Shown in pieces: positions 1 to 8,614 of a DNA stretch of 64,000 nt. Positions within the stretch are counted from its first letter, which is position 1. Every line of letters starts with the position of its first letter. The notes under the pieces were generated by a model. That model saw nothing but the letters and a program-made list of their open reading frames with translations. It was not told where the DNA came from and ran no database searches. A program made the position numbers and the translations under genes. The stretch comes from Saprospiraceae bacterium (GTDB lineage Bacteria > Bacteroidota > Bacteroidia > Chitinophagales > Saprospiraceae): assembly GCA_027488935.1 (NCBI GenBank), contig JAIYAP010000041.1, positions 1 to 64,000 on the forward strand, written 5' to 3'.

Positions 1-79
1 CTTCTTCACCAATTTGATCAAAAAATGCCTGAGGAATCTGGTCAAGTAAGTCTTTTACGCGCAGAGACTGTCTTTTCAT
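1..79 (-). CDS. N-terminal fragment of a probable IS4-type transposase, cut by the window edge
   Basis: An ATG at 79 on the minus strand opens a frame that stays open to base 1, giving 26 residues that begin MKRQSLRVKDLLDQIP. The start resembles N termini of IS4-family transposases of Bacteroidota, which open with a short helical segment of the type KVKDLL.QIP. This is recognition from memory on very few residues, and no catalytic DDE residue lies inside the window. A palindromic repeat (116-166) lies directly upstream. It could instead be another short helical protein; the rest of the gene is outside the window. Confidence 0.45.
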   Translation of the reverse strand, partial: MKRQSLRVKDLLDQIPQAFFDQIGEE

Positions 80-115
80 CCCGCAAAATTACCTCTTTAG
101 GTTTTAGACAGCAAT

Positions 116-166
116 GGGCAGAGCCCGAATGATCGACACACGCGGTAGAACCGCGCGCGAGCGAGG
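116..166. repeat. Double-hairpin palindromic repeat, copy 1
   Basis: This 51-base unit starts GGGCAGAGCCCGAATGATCG and continues with a second hairpin GCGGTAGAACCGC. It is the same element as the arms of the inverted repeat at 49487-49607. The first hairpin has the form GGGC-AGA-GCCC. The second hairpin has changed bases on both sides of the stem relative to the other copies (GCGG/CCGC against GGGG/CCCC), so pairing is kept. It sits ten bases past the 3' end of the alkyltransferase gene and just upstream of the transposase fragment. Confidence 0.85.
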
Positions 167-175
167 CCAATAATC

Positions 176-1012
176 CTAAGCCCCCGCCGCTTCCCAACCA
201 ATCATCGCCACCTTCCGCGTACTCCCCCAATGATACTGACCAAAATGACCCGTCGCCTGTATCACCCGATGACAAGGAATCAAAAAAGCCACCGGATTAT
301 CGCCCACCGCCGAGCCCACCGCCCGCGAAGCTTTCGGGTGTTCAATTTGCGCCGCGATATTGCCATAGGTAGAAAGTTGTCCCACCGGTATTTTAAGCAG
401 GGTTTCCCATACTTTTATTTGGAAAGCCGTGCCTTTTAAATGGAGTTTAATTTGTTCCAGTTGCCCCCAATCACGGTCAAATATTTGCAGGGCATTGCGT
501 TGATGTATATTCGACTGTTGCACATAATTTGCCTTCGGAAATAAATGCCGCAATTCGGCCATCGGCACCGCAGGATCATCGGCAAAGGCCATGTAACACA
601 CGCCTTTTTCGGTGGAGGCGACCAAAATAGGACCAAAAGGTGTATCAGCGTAATCATATTGGATGCGCAAACTTTCCCCGCCGTTTTTAAATTCTCCCGG
701 CGTCATGCCTTCTATTTGCACAAACAAATCGTGCAGACGCCCGGTACCTGAAAGTCCTGTTTCAAAAGCAGCGTCAAATAAGGTGGCCTGTTTTTCCTTG
801 AGCAAGGATTTGGCATACTCCACATTGATATATTGTAAAAATTTCTTCGGACTGGTGCCCGCCCATTCCGTAAAAAGCCGCTGAAAATAGAAGGGACTTA
901 AATGCGCCTGTTCTGCCAATTCTTCCAGACTCGGCTGTGTTTTAAAATTTTGGCGGATGTAATCGATCGCTTCGGCGACGCGCTGATAATTGATTTTTTC
1001 CTGCTCGTTCAT
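176..1012 (-). CDS. AraC-type regulator fused to O6-methylguanine-DNA methyltransferase
   Basis: This is an Ada-like adaptive-response protein of 278 residues. Residues about 10-105 form an AraC-type double helix-turn-helix (SLEELAEQAHLSPFYFQRLF), and residues about 115-275 form a methylated-DNA-protein cysteine methyltransferase domain with the active-site motif PCHRV at 246-250. The cysteine accepts the alkyl group from O6-alkylguanine irreversibly. The N-terminal zinc domain of E. coli Ada, which senses methylphosphotriesters, is absent, so how DNA binding would be switched is unclear. Frame, length and motif leave little doubt about the family. It is transcribed alone, divergently from rlmD. 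Confidence 0.93.
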   Translation of the reverse strand: MNEQEKINYQRVAEAIDYIRQNFKTQPSLEELAEQAHLSPFYFQRLFTEWAGTSPKKFLQYINVEYAKSLLKEKQATLFDAAFETGLSGTGRLHDLFVQIEGMTPGEFKNGGESLRIQYDYADTPFGPILVASTEKGVCYMAFADDPAVPMAELRHLFPKANYVQQSNIHQRNALQIFDRDWGQLEQIKLHLKGTAFQIKVWETLLKIPVGQLSTYGNIAAQIEHPKASRAVGSAVGDNPVAFLIPCHRVIQATGHFGQYHWGSTRKVAMIGWEAAGA

Positions 1013-1243
1013 GGTGCAATTAATTTAAAAAAAAGCGCCGCCTGTAAGGCAGCATTCCTTGTCATGCTGAGCACTGATGGTCAATGTTTTAGGCCGAAGG
1101 CCATACACAAATCGATTCAGTGCGAAGTATCTGACAAAGGTAGGCACTCAAGCCTGGTCTGAAAACCCGAATATTGCGGTATGTGCGGGCTTTTCGCTAC
1201 AAACGCGATTGATTGCAAAGCACGGCAATTTCCGCCAAATACC

Positions 1244-1251
1244 TACCTTTG
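1244..1251 (+). promoter_or_regulatory. -7 promoter element of rlmD
   Basis: TACCTTTG matches the Bacteroidota sigma-A -7 consensus TAnnTTTG. It ends 32 bases before the chosen ATG of rlmD. No convincing -33 TTTG was found. Confidence 0.5.
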
Positions 1252-1283
1252 CGCCCTTTCTCGAATCAGACCCGTTTCCCAAT

Positions 1284-2693
1284 ATGCGCAAGCCCTTGAT
1301 TTTACCTGCTGTATCCATTACCGGAATTGCCGACCGTGGCAAAGGCGTGGGCCGTACGGAAGATGGCCTGGTCGTATTTGTGGAAGATGCCGTACCGGGC
1401 GATGTGGTGGATGTGTACGTGCAAAAGAAAAAAGGCGGATTTGCAGAAGGCGTCATTCAGGAAGTAATCACCTATTCGCCCAAGCGGGTGCCGCATTTTT
1501 GCGACCATTTTAAGGTGTGCGGCGGCTGCAAATGGCAATACCTCGATTACGCCGATCAATTGGAACAAAAGCAGCAAGTGGCGTACGATGCTTTGTTGCG
1601 CATCGGAAAATTGGACATCGACGAATTGTTGCCCATTTTAGGTGCAGAGGAAACGCGGTATTACCGCAATAAATTAGAATTCACCTTTGCCAACCGCCGC
1701 TGGTTGCTCAAAGAAGAATTAGGCGATCCAAGCCTCGATGCCACCCGCGCGCTGGGCTTCCACCGCGCCGGTTTTTTCGATAAAATTGTAGATATTCAAC
1801 ATTGCTGGTTGCAAGCCGATCCTTCCAATGCCATCCGCAATACCATTCGCCAAATTGCGCTGGAGCAGCAACTGAGTTTTTACGATATCCGGGCACATGT
1901 AGGTTTTTTGCGCAATTTGCTGGTGCGTTTATGCACGACTGGCGAATGTATGGTGGTGGTAAGTTTCGGTTACGACGATCAGGAGGCCATTCAGTTGTTT
2001 TTGGATACCGTGTTGGAGCGTTTTCCGCAACAAATTACCACGCTGGTGTTTAATGTAAATACCAAAAAGAACGATGCCTTGTTCGACCTCGACATGCAAA
2101 CCTATTACGGGAAAGGCTATGTAGAAGAAGTGCTGGGAGAAGTGCGTTTTAAAATTGGTCCAAAGTCATTTTTCCAAACCAATACCGCCCAGGCCAAACG
2201 TTTGTATGATGTGGTCGTCGATTTTGCCGGTTTGACGGGCACCGAAAATGTGTATGATTTATACACAGGCACCGGTAGTATTGCCCTTTATTTGGCAAAA
2301 TATTGCAAACAAGTAGTGGGCATTGAAGAAATACCGGCCGCAATCGCCGATGCAGAAGAAAACAAGCGCATGAATGGCATTGAAAACGCCATTTTTTATG
2401 CAGGTGACGTGAAAAACGTCTTGAGTCCGGAGTTTGTAACCCGCCATGGCAAACCCGATTTGGTCATTACCGACCCCCCGCGCGCGGGCATGCACGAAAA
2501 AGCCGTGCGTTTTTTGCTCGATCTGGCTGCGCCGCGCATTGTCTATGTGAGTTGCAATCCTGCTACCCAAGCGCGCGATTTGCAATTGCTATCAGAAAAA
2601 TACCATACCTTGAAGGCGCAACCGGTCGATATGTTTCCGCATACGCATCATATCGAAAACGTTGCCCTGCTGGTTGCGCGTGATCAACGGTAG
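1284..2693 (+). CDS. rlmD: 23S rRNA (uracil-5-)-methyltransferase RlmD/RumA family
   Basis: The enzyme methylates a uracil of 23S rRNA using S-adenosylmethionine. The N terminus (residues 1-60) is a TRAM RNA-binding domain. Cysteines C73, C79 and C82, with another near residue 170 (DIQHCW), match the [4Fe-4S] ligands of RlmD. A Rossmann methyltransferase core follows, with the SAM-binding segment VYDLYTGTGSIALYLA and the catalytic motif VSCNPAT (Cys about 424). The frame is open upstream to 1077, but the ATG at 1284 is preferred because the TRAM domain begins there and a -7 promoter box lies at 1244-1251. In some phyla homologues modify other uracils (RlmCD), so the exact target base is inference. 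Confidence 0.9.
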   Translation: MRKPLILPAVSITGIADRGKGVGRTEDGLVVFVEDAVPGDVVDVYVQKKKGGFAEGVIQEVITYSPKRVPHFCDHFKVCGGCKWQYLDYADQLEQKQQVAYDALLRIGKLDIDELLPILGAEETRYYRNKLEFTFANRRWLLKEELGDPSLDATRALGFHRAGFFDKIVDIQHCWLQADPSNAIRNTIRQIALEQQLSFYDIRAHVGFLRNLLVRLCTTGECMVVVSFGYDDQEAIQLFLDTVLERFPQQITTLVFNVNTKKNDALFDLDMQTYYGKGYVEEVLGEVRFKIGPKSFFQTNTAQAKRLYDVVVDFAGLTGTENVYDLYTGTGSIALYLAKYCKQVVGIEEIPAAIADAEENKRMNGIENAIFYAGDVKNVLSPEFVTRHGKPDLVITDPPRAGMHEKAVRFLLDLAAPRIVYVSCNPATQARDLQLLSEKYHTLKAQPVDMFPHTHHIENVALLVARDQR

Positions 2694-2729
2694 CGTCCAA
2701 TATATTTGCTGAATTGAAACTGAAATTTT

Positions 2730-3278
2730 ATGCTTTCTGCGATTTCTGCATTGATTTTACGCCTTTGGGGCTGGAAAATAACGGGTAAATACCCTTCTGA
2801 CATTCCCAAAGTGGTGATTGCGGTAGCGCCGCACACCTCCAATTTCGATTTTCCAGTGGGGGTATTGGTCAACAGCGCGGGCAAGTTTAATGCAAATTAT
2901 GTTGGCAAACACACCCTTTTCCGCTGGCCGTTCGGTATTTTATTTCGCTGGTGGGGTGGCATTCCGGTTGACCGAAGTAAAAACCACAATTTTGTAGCCG
3001 CTACGGTAGAGGCCTTCAAACAAAATGCACGCATGCACTTAGTGATTGCCCCCGAGGGCAAACGCGCCAAAGTAGATAAATTCAAAACCGGGTTTTACCA
3101 CATTGCCCGGCTGGCCGAGGTGCCTATTTGCTTGTGTACCTTCAACTGGGGCACCAGAGAAGCCTTTTTTGACCCAGTTTTATTTCATGTTACCGGTGAT
3201 GAAGCAGCCGACTTGGCGTATATCTGGAACTACTACAAGGGTATTCCGGGCGCCAATCCTGAATTGGGCATTTCTTAG
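2730..3278 (+). CDS. 1-acyl-glycerol-3-phosphate acyltransferase-like protein (PlsC superfamily)
   Basis: This short acyltransferase (182 residues) carries the HX4D catalytic block as HTSNFD at residues 35-40 and the substrate-binding block EGKR at 109-112. The first 15 residues are hydrophobic and may anchor it to the inner face of the cytoplasmic membrane. The family transfers fatty acyl chains to lysophospholipids or related lipids; the exact acceptor cannot be read from sequence. It follows rlmD by 36 bases and precedes the homoserine kinase gene closely, so it is probably co-transcribed with them. Confidence 0.82.
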   Translation: MLSAISALILRLWGWKITGKYPSDIPKVVIAVAPHTSNFDFPVGVLVNSAGKFNANYVGKHTLFRWPFGILFRWWGGIPVDRSKNHNFVAATVEAFKQNARMHLVIAPEGKRAKVDKFKTGFYHIARLAEVPICLCTFNWGTREAFFDPVLFHVTGDEAADLAYIWNYYKGIPGANPELGIS

Positions 3279-3297
3279 TTTATAAAATTTAAATCAA

Positions 3298-4224
3298 TTG
3301 GAAATCAAGGCATTTGCACCCGCTTCCATTGGCAATATCGGCATTGGTTTCGATATCATGGGCCTGTGCATCCAGCGACCTGGCGATCAGGTGGTAGCAA
3401 GGCATAGTTCCACCCCAGGTTTGCGCATTACGGAAATTCGCGGCGCGACTGGCTTGCCCACCGATATTGAATTGAACACCGCCGGTTTGGCCGCCCTTCG
3501 TTTATTGGAGCATTTGGGCGCTACCGACATGGGCATCGAACTGGAAATTCACAAAAAAATGCCTTCCGGGAGTGGATTAGGAAGCAGTGCTGCCAGCGCC
3601 GTTGCGGGTGTAATGGCGGTAAATGCCCTGCTGGATGCCGGTTTATCCAAAAAAGAGCTCTTGCCGTTTGCCTGCATGGGCGAACAAATCGCCTCGGGTG
3701 GTTTGCATGCCGATAATGTTGCGCCCTCGCTGTTGGGCGGCATCGTGCTCATCCGGGATAACCACACCTTTGATATTGTTCAATTTCCAGTTCCGCCCGC
3801 ACTCTATACCGTAGTAGTGCATCCACAACTCGAAATGTTGACCAAAACTGCGCGTGCTATTTTACGTCCGGAAGTGCCGCTCAAAACCTATATTGAACAA
3901 AGCGCCAACATTGCCGCCTTTGTAAGCGCTTTATATACTGATGACTACGACCTGATTGGCCGCAGTTTGCAGGATGTCATCATTGAACCGCAGCGTGCAG
4001 GACTCATTCCTGGTTTTCATGCCGTAAAAGCAGCGGCCTTGGCGCACGGTGCCTTGGGCAGCAGTATTTCAGGGGCGGGTCCTTCCGTTTTTGCCCTTTG
4101 TAAAGGCGCATTTATTGCCGAAAAAGCCGGAAAAGCCATGCAAGCAGCCTTTAGTGCCGTCAACATAAGCAGTACCATCTACACGTCTCCGGTGAATACC
4201 GAGGGTGCCGGAATCATTTTATAA
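3298..4224 (+). CDS. thrB: Homoserine kinase (GHMP kinase)
   Basis: ThrB phosphorylates L-homoserine in threonine synthesis. The 308-residue protein has the GHMP ATP-binding loop PSGSGLGSSAAS at residues 89-100, the N-terminal substrate segment APASIGNIGIGFDIMG, and the C-terminal motif GSSISGAGPSVFAL. The start is a TTG at 3298; the translated sequence begins MEIKAFAPAS, which matches where family members begin, and no ATG lies between the upstream stop and this point. thrA and thrC are not next to it, whereas many Bacteroidota keep thrABC together. The next gene begins three bases after its stop. Confidence 0.92.
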   Translation: MEIKAFAPASIGNIGIGFDIMGLCIQRPGDQVVARHSSTPGLRITEIRGATGLPTDIELNTAGLAALRLLEHLGATDMGIELEIHKKMPSGSGLGSSAASAVAGVMAVNALLDAGLSKKELLPFACMGEQIASGGLHADNVAPSLLGGIVLIRDNHTFDIVQFPVPPALYTVVVHPQLEMLTKTARAILRPEVPLKTYIEQSANIAAFVSALYTDDYDLIGRSLQDVIIEPQRAGLIPGFHAVKAAALAHGALGSSISGAGPSVFALCKGAFIAEKAGKAMQAAFSAVNISSTIYTSPVNTEGAGIIL

Positions 4225-4227
4225 GGT

Positions 4228-6009
4228 ATGAAAAAACACTGCTGTCAAATCTTTTTTGTCTTGTGGTGCTTGTACGCGGTCGTCCCTGCCCAGGCCCAGG
4301 CGGGATTTGACACCCTGCTCAATTATCAGCAGGTACAGGATTTAATGAACCAGCGCGATCCGCGGCAACAGGCATTGGCTTGGTATCATTGGGCCTATTA
4401 TACCGAGCGGCAATATGGCGATACCGATTCGGCGTTTCAGTATTTGGCCCGCAGCGTGCAGCGGTTTCGGCGCATCGACGATACCTTGGCCTACCAAAGG
4501 GCGCGTTCTGATTTGGCCGACTGGATGGCCAAGCGCAAACTGGTGGATGAAGCCATTAAAATGCAGGAAGAAGCCCTGTTTTACGCCCGAACTTCGGGGC
4601 AGGTAAGGCTCCAAACTTTGGTCCTCGCCCGATTGAGCCGTTACTATTTAAGCCAGGCCGACAATGCCAATGCCTTGAAATACAGGCGTTTATTTCGGGA
4701 AGCCAACTTGATTTTAAAAGATACTTCCCTCGAAGTCACCGTACTGCTGGAGGAAGTGCTGCGTTTGAAAAAAGAAGGCCGCATTTCGGAAGCCAAAACC
4801 CTTTCGGCGCGTACCGTGGAGTTGGCCCGGCGGCTACCCCACAAAGAATTACTCACCCAGGCCTTCTATAATTCGGGGGCCATCGCCGCCTATGACCGCG
4901 ATTACGATACAGCACTACGCTTTTTAAAAAAGGCAGAAGCCATCCCGATGGGCCCTTTAGACAATCAACGACGGTTGATTTATAAAGAGTTATCTATAAC
5001 GTACGCTGCACTCGACAGCCTGCATAGCGCCTATTATTATGCCTATAAATATGCAGACCTGGCTGATAGCATCTTGCTGGTAAACCGGGATACGGCAGCC
5101 CAACGCATCGCCATGCAGTTTGATTCCCGCGAAAAAAGCAAGACTATTGAAAGTTTAAAAAAGGAAAAACAAAGCGCACTATCACAGGCCCAGGAGCAAC
5201 GCCTGTTTATCGCAGCCCTGGCCGTTGGCTTATGTGCCCTCATCCTGGCCATGTTTTTCATTGTACGCGATTATCGGCATCGGCTGCATACTACCCGCGT
5301 AATCAACCAGCAGAAAGAAGAAATCAATGCCCGAAAAATCAGGGAACTGGAAGATGCGCTCAAGATCGAAACCATGCAAAGTATGCTGGAGGGCCAGGAA
5401 AGTGAACGTCAGCGCATTGCACACGACTTGCATGATAGCCTGGGCGGATTGCTCGCAGCGGCGCGTTTGCAATTAGAAAGTTTATCCGGCAGGGTGCCTC
5501 AACTCCAGGAAGATAAAGATTTACTAAAAATAAAGGACTTACTGGATGAAACCATTGATGAAACCCGCCAAATTGCGCGCAATTTACAGCCGGGCACCTT
5601 GTTGCAATTTGGGCTGGTAAAAGCCATTCAGGATTTGATTAATCGGGTACATAGCAAAGGTGGACCTGAAATATCCTTTCAACATTTTGGCAGCTACACG
5701 GATTTGTCGCAACATTTTGCCCTCAATTGTTACCGTATTGTGCAGGAATTGCTGCAAAATTGCATGAAACACGCCAAAGCCCAGGAAATACTCGTACAAC
5801 TTACCCGCACAGACCAGCAAATTGCCCTTATTGTGGAAGACGATGGCGTCGGCTTCAACCAGGAAACCGTCCTAAAAGGTATGGGTACAGGCAATATTTC
5901 CCAGCGCGTGCAGTTCCTAAAAGGCGAAATGAGCATCCAGACCGCCCCTGGCAAAGGGACCAGTACCCTCATCACAGTGGCCCTGCCGCCATCTCAGGGA
6001 AAACCCTGA
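4228..6009 (+). CDS. Sensor histidine kinase with periplasmic TPR domain (NarX/DesK type)
   Basis: Residues 1-25 form a signal peptide ending AQAQA. Residues about 30-300 are TPR-like helical repeats, predicted to be periplasmic, followed by a coiled coil, a membrane helix near 325-346 (LFIAALAVGLCALILAMFFIV) and a cytoplasmic coiled coil. The HisKA_3 dimerisation motif ERQRIAHDLHDSLGGLL lies near residues 394-410, with the phospho-accepting His about 399, and an HATPase_c domain (DDGVGF, GMGTGNI) follows. Kinases of this type pair with NarL/LuxR-type response regulators, but none is encoded nearby, so the partner is elsewhere. It may be co-transcribed with thrB. Confidence 0.88.
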   Translation: MKKHCCQIFFVLWCLYAVVPAQAQAGFDTLLNYQQVQDLMNQRDPRQQALAWYHWAYYTERQYGDTDSAFQYLARSVQRFRRIDDTLAYQRARSDLADWMAKRKLVDEAIKMQEEALFYARTSGQVRLQTLVLARLSRYYLSQADNANALKYRRLFREANLILKDTSLEVTVLLEEVLRLKKEGRISEAKTLSARTVELARRLPHKELLTQAFYNSGAIAAYDRDYDTALRFLKKAEAIPMGPLDNQRRLIYKELSITYAALDSLHSAYYYAYKYADLADSILLVNRDTAAQRIAMQFDSREKSKTIESLKKEKQSALSQAQEQRLFIAALAVGLCALILAMFFIVRDYRHRLHTTRVINQQKEEINARKIRELEDALKIETMQSMLEGQESERQRIAHDLHDSLGGLLAAARLQLESLSGRVPQLQEDKDLLKIKDLLDETIDETRQIARNLQPGTLLQFGLVKAIQDLINRVHSKGGPEISFQHFGSYTDLSQHFALNCYRIVQELLQNCMKHAKAQEILVQLTRTDQQIALIVEDDGVGFNQETVLKGMGTGNISQRVQFLKGEMSIQTAPGKGTSTLITVALPPSQGKP

Positions 6010-6056
6010 TTTTATAATTCCCGGTTTACACGGATAGCCAGCCAAATGCGTCCCCA

Positions 6057-6064
6057 TACCTTTG
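6057..6064 (+). promoter_or_regulatory. -7 promoter element upstream of a small ORF
   Basis: TACCTTTG matches TAnnTTTG exactly. The TTG of a 31-residue ORF begins 23 bases after its last base, close to the spacing seen for the genes at 31380 and 39097. Confidence 0.4.
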
Positions 6065-6086
6065 TCAAAGGATAACAGAAACCGAT

Positions 6087-6182
6087 TTGCAATCCAAACC
6101 TACCCCCCGCTTTTTATTAATTCTCTCAATACTCGCTTTTGGCGCTTTATTTTGTCGAAAGTCGTCCTTGACTAGTTTGTAA
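6087..6182 (+). CDS. Possible 31-residue membrane peptide
   Basis: A TTG-started frame encodes a basic N terminus (MQSKPTPR), one hydrophobic helix ([15 protein letters not shown]) and a short polar tail, then TAA. The layout is that of a single-span peptide, or of a lipoprotein signal with a lipobox-like end (GALFC). A -7 promoter box precedes it at the distance used by other genes of this window. There is no homology evidence, and a 32-codon frame can occur by chance. It is the only gene-like object in the left part of the 382-base gap between the histidine kinase and sod. Confidence 0.3.
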   Translation: MQSKPTPRFLLILSILAFGALFCRKSSLTSL

Positions 6183-6338
6183 AGCTGCAAACAAATCAGA
6201 AAACACACACAATTTTAATCCTTATTGGTTCCATCGCCGATAAATGCTACCTTTCTCCCATCAGGCGCCCGTATTGCAGCAATGCTATATGGGCGTTTTG
6301 TATTTTTATCAACTATTTTACTTCGCTCCAAAACATCT
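6183..6338. other. Intergenic sequence upstream of sod
   Basis: This is the remainder of the 382-base gap at 6010-6391 up to the sod promoter. A 38-codon minus-strand frame (6215-6331, TTG start) is present but has no promoter box or recognisable motif. I see no RNA gene, repeat or terminator here. Confidence 0.4.
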
Positions 6339-6346
6339 TACTTTTG
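6339..6346 (+). promoter_or_regulatory. -7 promoter element of sod
   Basis: TACTTTTG fits TAnnTTTG. The sod ATG lies 45 bases downstream of the end of the box. A T-rich stretch about 20 bases upstream could serve as a degenerate -33 element. Confidence 0.45.
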
Positions 6347-6391
6347 TCCGTGTTAGGTATAACAATTAACTTTTCAAAACGATCAACAAAA

Positions 6392-6997
6392 ATGGCCTTT
6401 ACACTTCCTGATTTGACCTATGCTTTTGCTGCCCTCGAGCCACACATCGACGCGCGCACCATGGAAATTCACCACGACAAACACCACGCTGCTTATGTAA
6501 CCAACCTCAATGCTGCCGTAGCAGGTACGCCCATGGAAGGCCTCTCAATTGAAGCACTACTGGCCAATATTTCCACCCACCCCGTGGCAGTACGCAACAA
6601 TGGCGGCGGTCACTGGAACCATAGTTTTTTCTGGACTTTATTGAGCCCCAATGGTGGCGGCGAACCAACGGGTGCCCTGGCCGATGCAATCAATACAGCA
6701 TTTGGTTCCTTTGACGAATTTAAAAAACAATTCGCACAAGCCGCTGCTACCCGCTTCGGTTCCGGATGGGCCTGGTTGTCGGTAAATGCCGATGGCAAAT
6801 TGTTCATCAGTTCTACGCCAAATCAGGACAATCCATTGATGGACGCGGCTGAACACAAAGGCCGCCCGATTTTGGGACTCGATGTATGGGAACATGCCTA
6901 TTACCTGCACTACCAAAACCGCCGTCCTGATTATGTAGGCGCATTTTGGAATGTGGTAGATTGGAACGCCGTGAACGCTTTATTTGAAGCGAAATAA
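6392..6997 (+). CDS. sodB: Superoxide dismutase, Fe/Mn family
   Basis: The enzyme converts superoxide to oxygen and hydrogen peroxide. The 201-residue protein shows the family metal ligands: His in EIHHDKHH near residue 27, His in NHSFFW near 75, and Asp and His in the [11 protein letters not shown] block near 163-167. The frame is open upstream to a TTG at 6344, but that codon overlaps the promoter box at 6339-6346, and [12 protein letters not shown] is the usual N terminus, so the ATG at 6392 is chosen. Iron and manganese forms cannot be told apart safely. It lacks a signal peptide, so it is cytoplasmic. Confidence 0.95.
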   Translation: MAFTLPDLTYAFAALEPHIDARTMEIHHDKHHAAYVTNLNAAVAGTPMEGLSIEALLANISTHPVAVRNNGGGHWNHSFFWTLLSPNGGGEPTGALADAINTAFGSFDEFKKQFAQAAATRFGSGWAWLSVNADGKLFISSTPNQDNPLMDAAEHKGRPILGLDVWEHAYYLHYQNRRPDYVGAFWNVVDWNAVNALFEAK

Positions 6998-7038
6998 ACA
7001 CAAGGCGCTTTTAGCCACATCCGCATTTTATAAGTTGC

Positions 7039-7046
7039 TACTTTTG
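7039..7046 (+). promoter_or_regulatory. -7 promoter element upstream of the TPR protein
   Basis: TACTTTTG fits TAnnTTTG and lies 62 bases before the ATG at 7109. A hairpin with a T run follows directly, so a transcript starting here would begin within that hairpin. Confidence 0.4.
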
Positions 7047-7047
7047 C

Positions 7048-7098
7048 AGCCGGAATAATCGCTCCATCACCGAGCGCTGTTCCGGCTGTTCTTTTTCA
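7048..7098 (+). terminator. Probable intrinsic terminator of sod
   Basis: AGCCGGAA (7048-7055) pairs with TTCCGGCT (7080-7087), and the downstream arm is followed by GTTCTTTTTC. The loop is long (24 bases) and could contain a smaller stem. Its place 50 bases after the sod stop fits termination of sod. Confidence 0.45.
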
Positions 7099-7108
7099 AT
7101 TTCCCCGT

Positions 7109-8614
7109 ATGTCCCGTAATCAAACCACACCCTTCATCACAGTTCTGTTTTTTTGTTGCATCCAACATACCATGTGGGCAGGCAACAAATATTTCGATTT
7201 CAATGCACCGGCGATCGATTTATATCAAAAAATCGTAAGCCTGCGTCTGAAGGAGGCGCGTGTTGGTCTGGATGCCTATAAACGCAATGAACCCGACAAC
7301 CTGATTCCACTTTTTCTGGAAAATTATTACGATTTTATCCTTGTTTTTACCAATGATAATAAGGCGGAATTTAATCGCCTGGTGAAAAACATGGAACCGC
7401 GCCTGGCCAAAATAGCACGCGGCGACCCTAAATCGCCCTATTTTCTCTACACACAGGCCGAAATTCACCTGCAATGGTCGCTACTGCACTTGCGATACAG
7501 CGCCTACCTCTCCGGCATGAGCGATGTAAAACAAGCATACGCCTTGTTGGAAGAAAACCAGCGTAAGTTTCCCGATTTTATTGCCAATAAAAAGAGCCTC
7601 GGCATCATGCACGCAATGGTTGGCAATATTCCCGACGATTTTAAATGGGGCATACGGGCACTCAGCGGCATGAAAGGTACCATCAGCCAGGGACTAAAAG
7701 AATTGGAAGATGTGCTGCAATTTGCCCGACAAACTCCCTATGTTTTTGAAGAAGAAACCCAGGTGGCCTATGCGATTGTCCAAATGTATTTCAACAACAA
7801 CCAGAAAATCGCTTGGGAAACCCTTAAAAACAGTAAATTAGCCCATACTTCTAATCCACTAGCCGCATTCGCAATGGGCCTGATTGCCATGCGGACCGGC
7901 CAAAATGATGAAGCCATTCGGGTATTGTCGGCCGCACCGAGCGGGGGCAATTACCATCCCTTTTACATGCCAGCCTATATGCTTGGACTGGCTAAATTAC
8001 GTCGACTAGACCTGGACGCGAACCAATGGCTGGAACTGTTTTTAAATAATTTCCACGGCGAAAACATGCAAAAGGAGGGCTATCAAAAACTTGCATGGTA
8101 CCATTTGGTTAACAATAACCCCGGCGGTTACCAAACGTATATGAATGCTTTAAAAACCAAAGGTGCCAGCAACAACGAGGCAGATAAATCGGCACTCATG
8201 GAAGCCAACAGCGGCATTATACCCGAACAGCGCCTGCTCAAAGCCCGGCTTTTGTTTGATGGCGGCTATTACCAGCGGGCGTATGATTTGCTCAAAAATG
8301 CAGCAAAATCATACCAGGATCAACACCGACTACACCTCGAATACCTGTACCGAATGGGGCGGATCACACAAAATTTGACAAAAAAAGCCGAAGCTATTCA
8401 GTTTTACCAACAAACAATAGACCTTGGAGCCAAAGATCCCTGGTACTTTGCCTGCAATGCGGCCTTGCAACTTGGGATTATTTACGAAAATCAACGCGCT
8501 TATTCCGATGCCCGCACGGCATTTAACCGCTGCTTAAACCTCAAAACCGAAGAATATAGCGCCAGTTTACACGCCCAGGCTAAAGCCGGCCTGGAAAGAA
8601 TTAAAGGTAAATAA
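7109..8614 (+). CDS. Exported TPR-like protein of unknown function
   Basis: The 501-residue product starts with a signal-peptide-like stretch (ITVLFFCCIQHTMWAG) and is otherwise made of amphipathic helices with TPR character, for example YALLEENQRKFPDF, ARLLFDGGYYQRAYDLLKNAA and IQFYQQTIDLGAKDPWYF. No catalytic motif is visible. Its stop codon overlaps the first base of the S9 peptidase gene (TAATG at 8612), so the two are probably translationally coupled. A role in envelope protein handling with the peptidase is possible, but this is only context. I do not recognise a named family. Confidence 0.75.
   Translation: MSRNQTTPFITVLFFCCIQHTMWAGNKYFDFNAPAIDLYQKIVSLRLKEARVGLDAYKRNEPDNLIPLFLENYYDFILVFTNDNKAEFNRLVKNMEPRLAKIARGDPKSPYFLYTQAEIHLQWSLLHLRYSAYLSGMSDVKQAYALLEENQRKFPDFIANKKSLGIMHAMVGNIPDDFKWGIRALSGMKGTISQGLKELEDVLQFARQTPYVFEEETQVAYAIVQMYFNNNQKIAWETLKNSKLAHTSNPLAAFAMGLIAMRTGQNDEAIRVLSAAPSGGNYHPFYMPAYMLGLAKLRRLDLDANQWLELFLNNFHGENMQKEGYQKLAWYHLVNNNPGGYQTYMNALKTKGASNNEADKSALMEANSGIIPEQRLLKARLLFDGGYYQRAYDLLKNAAKSYQDQHRLHLEYLYRMGRITQNLTKKAEAIQFYQQTIDLGAKDPWYFACNAALQLGIIYENQRAYSDARTAFNRCLNLKTEEYSASLHAQAKAGLERIKGK

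Noticed and set aside
6215-6331. 38-codon minus-strand frame between the kinase and sod genes, with a protein-like composition
   Set aside because: It starts with TTG, has no -7 box on its strand and no recognisable motif, and overlaps the region needed for the sod promoter.
7048-7098. Riboswitch or attenuator in the leader of the TPR protein gene
   Set aside because: The predicted transcription start falls inside the first stem arm, so the hairpin is better explained as the sod terminator.
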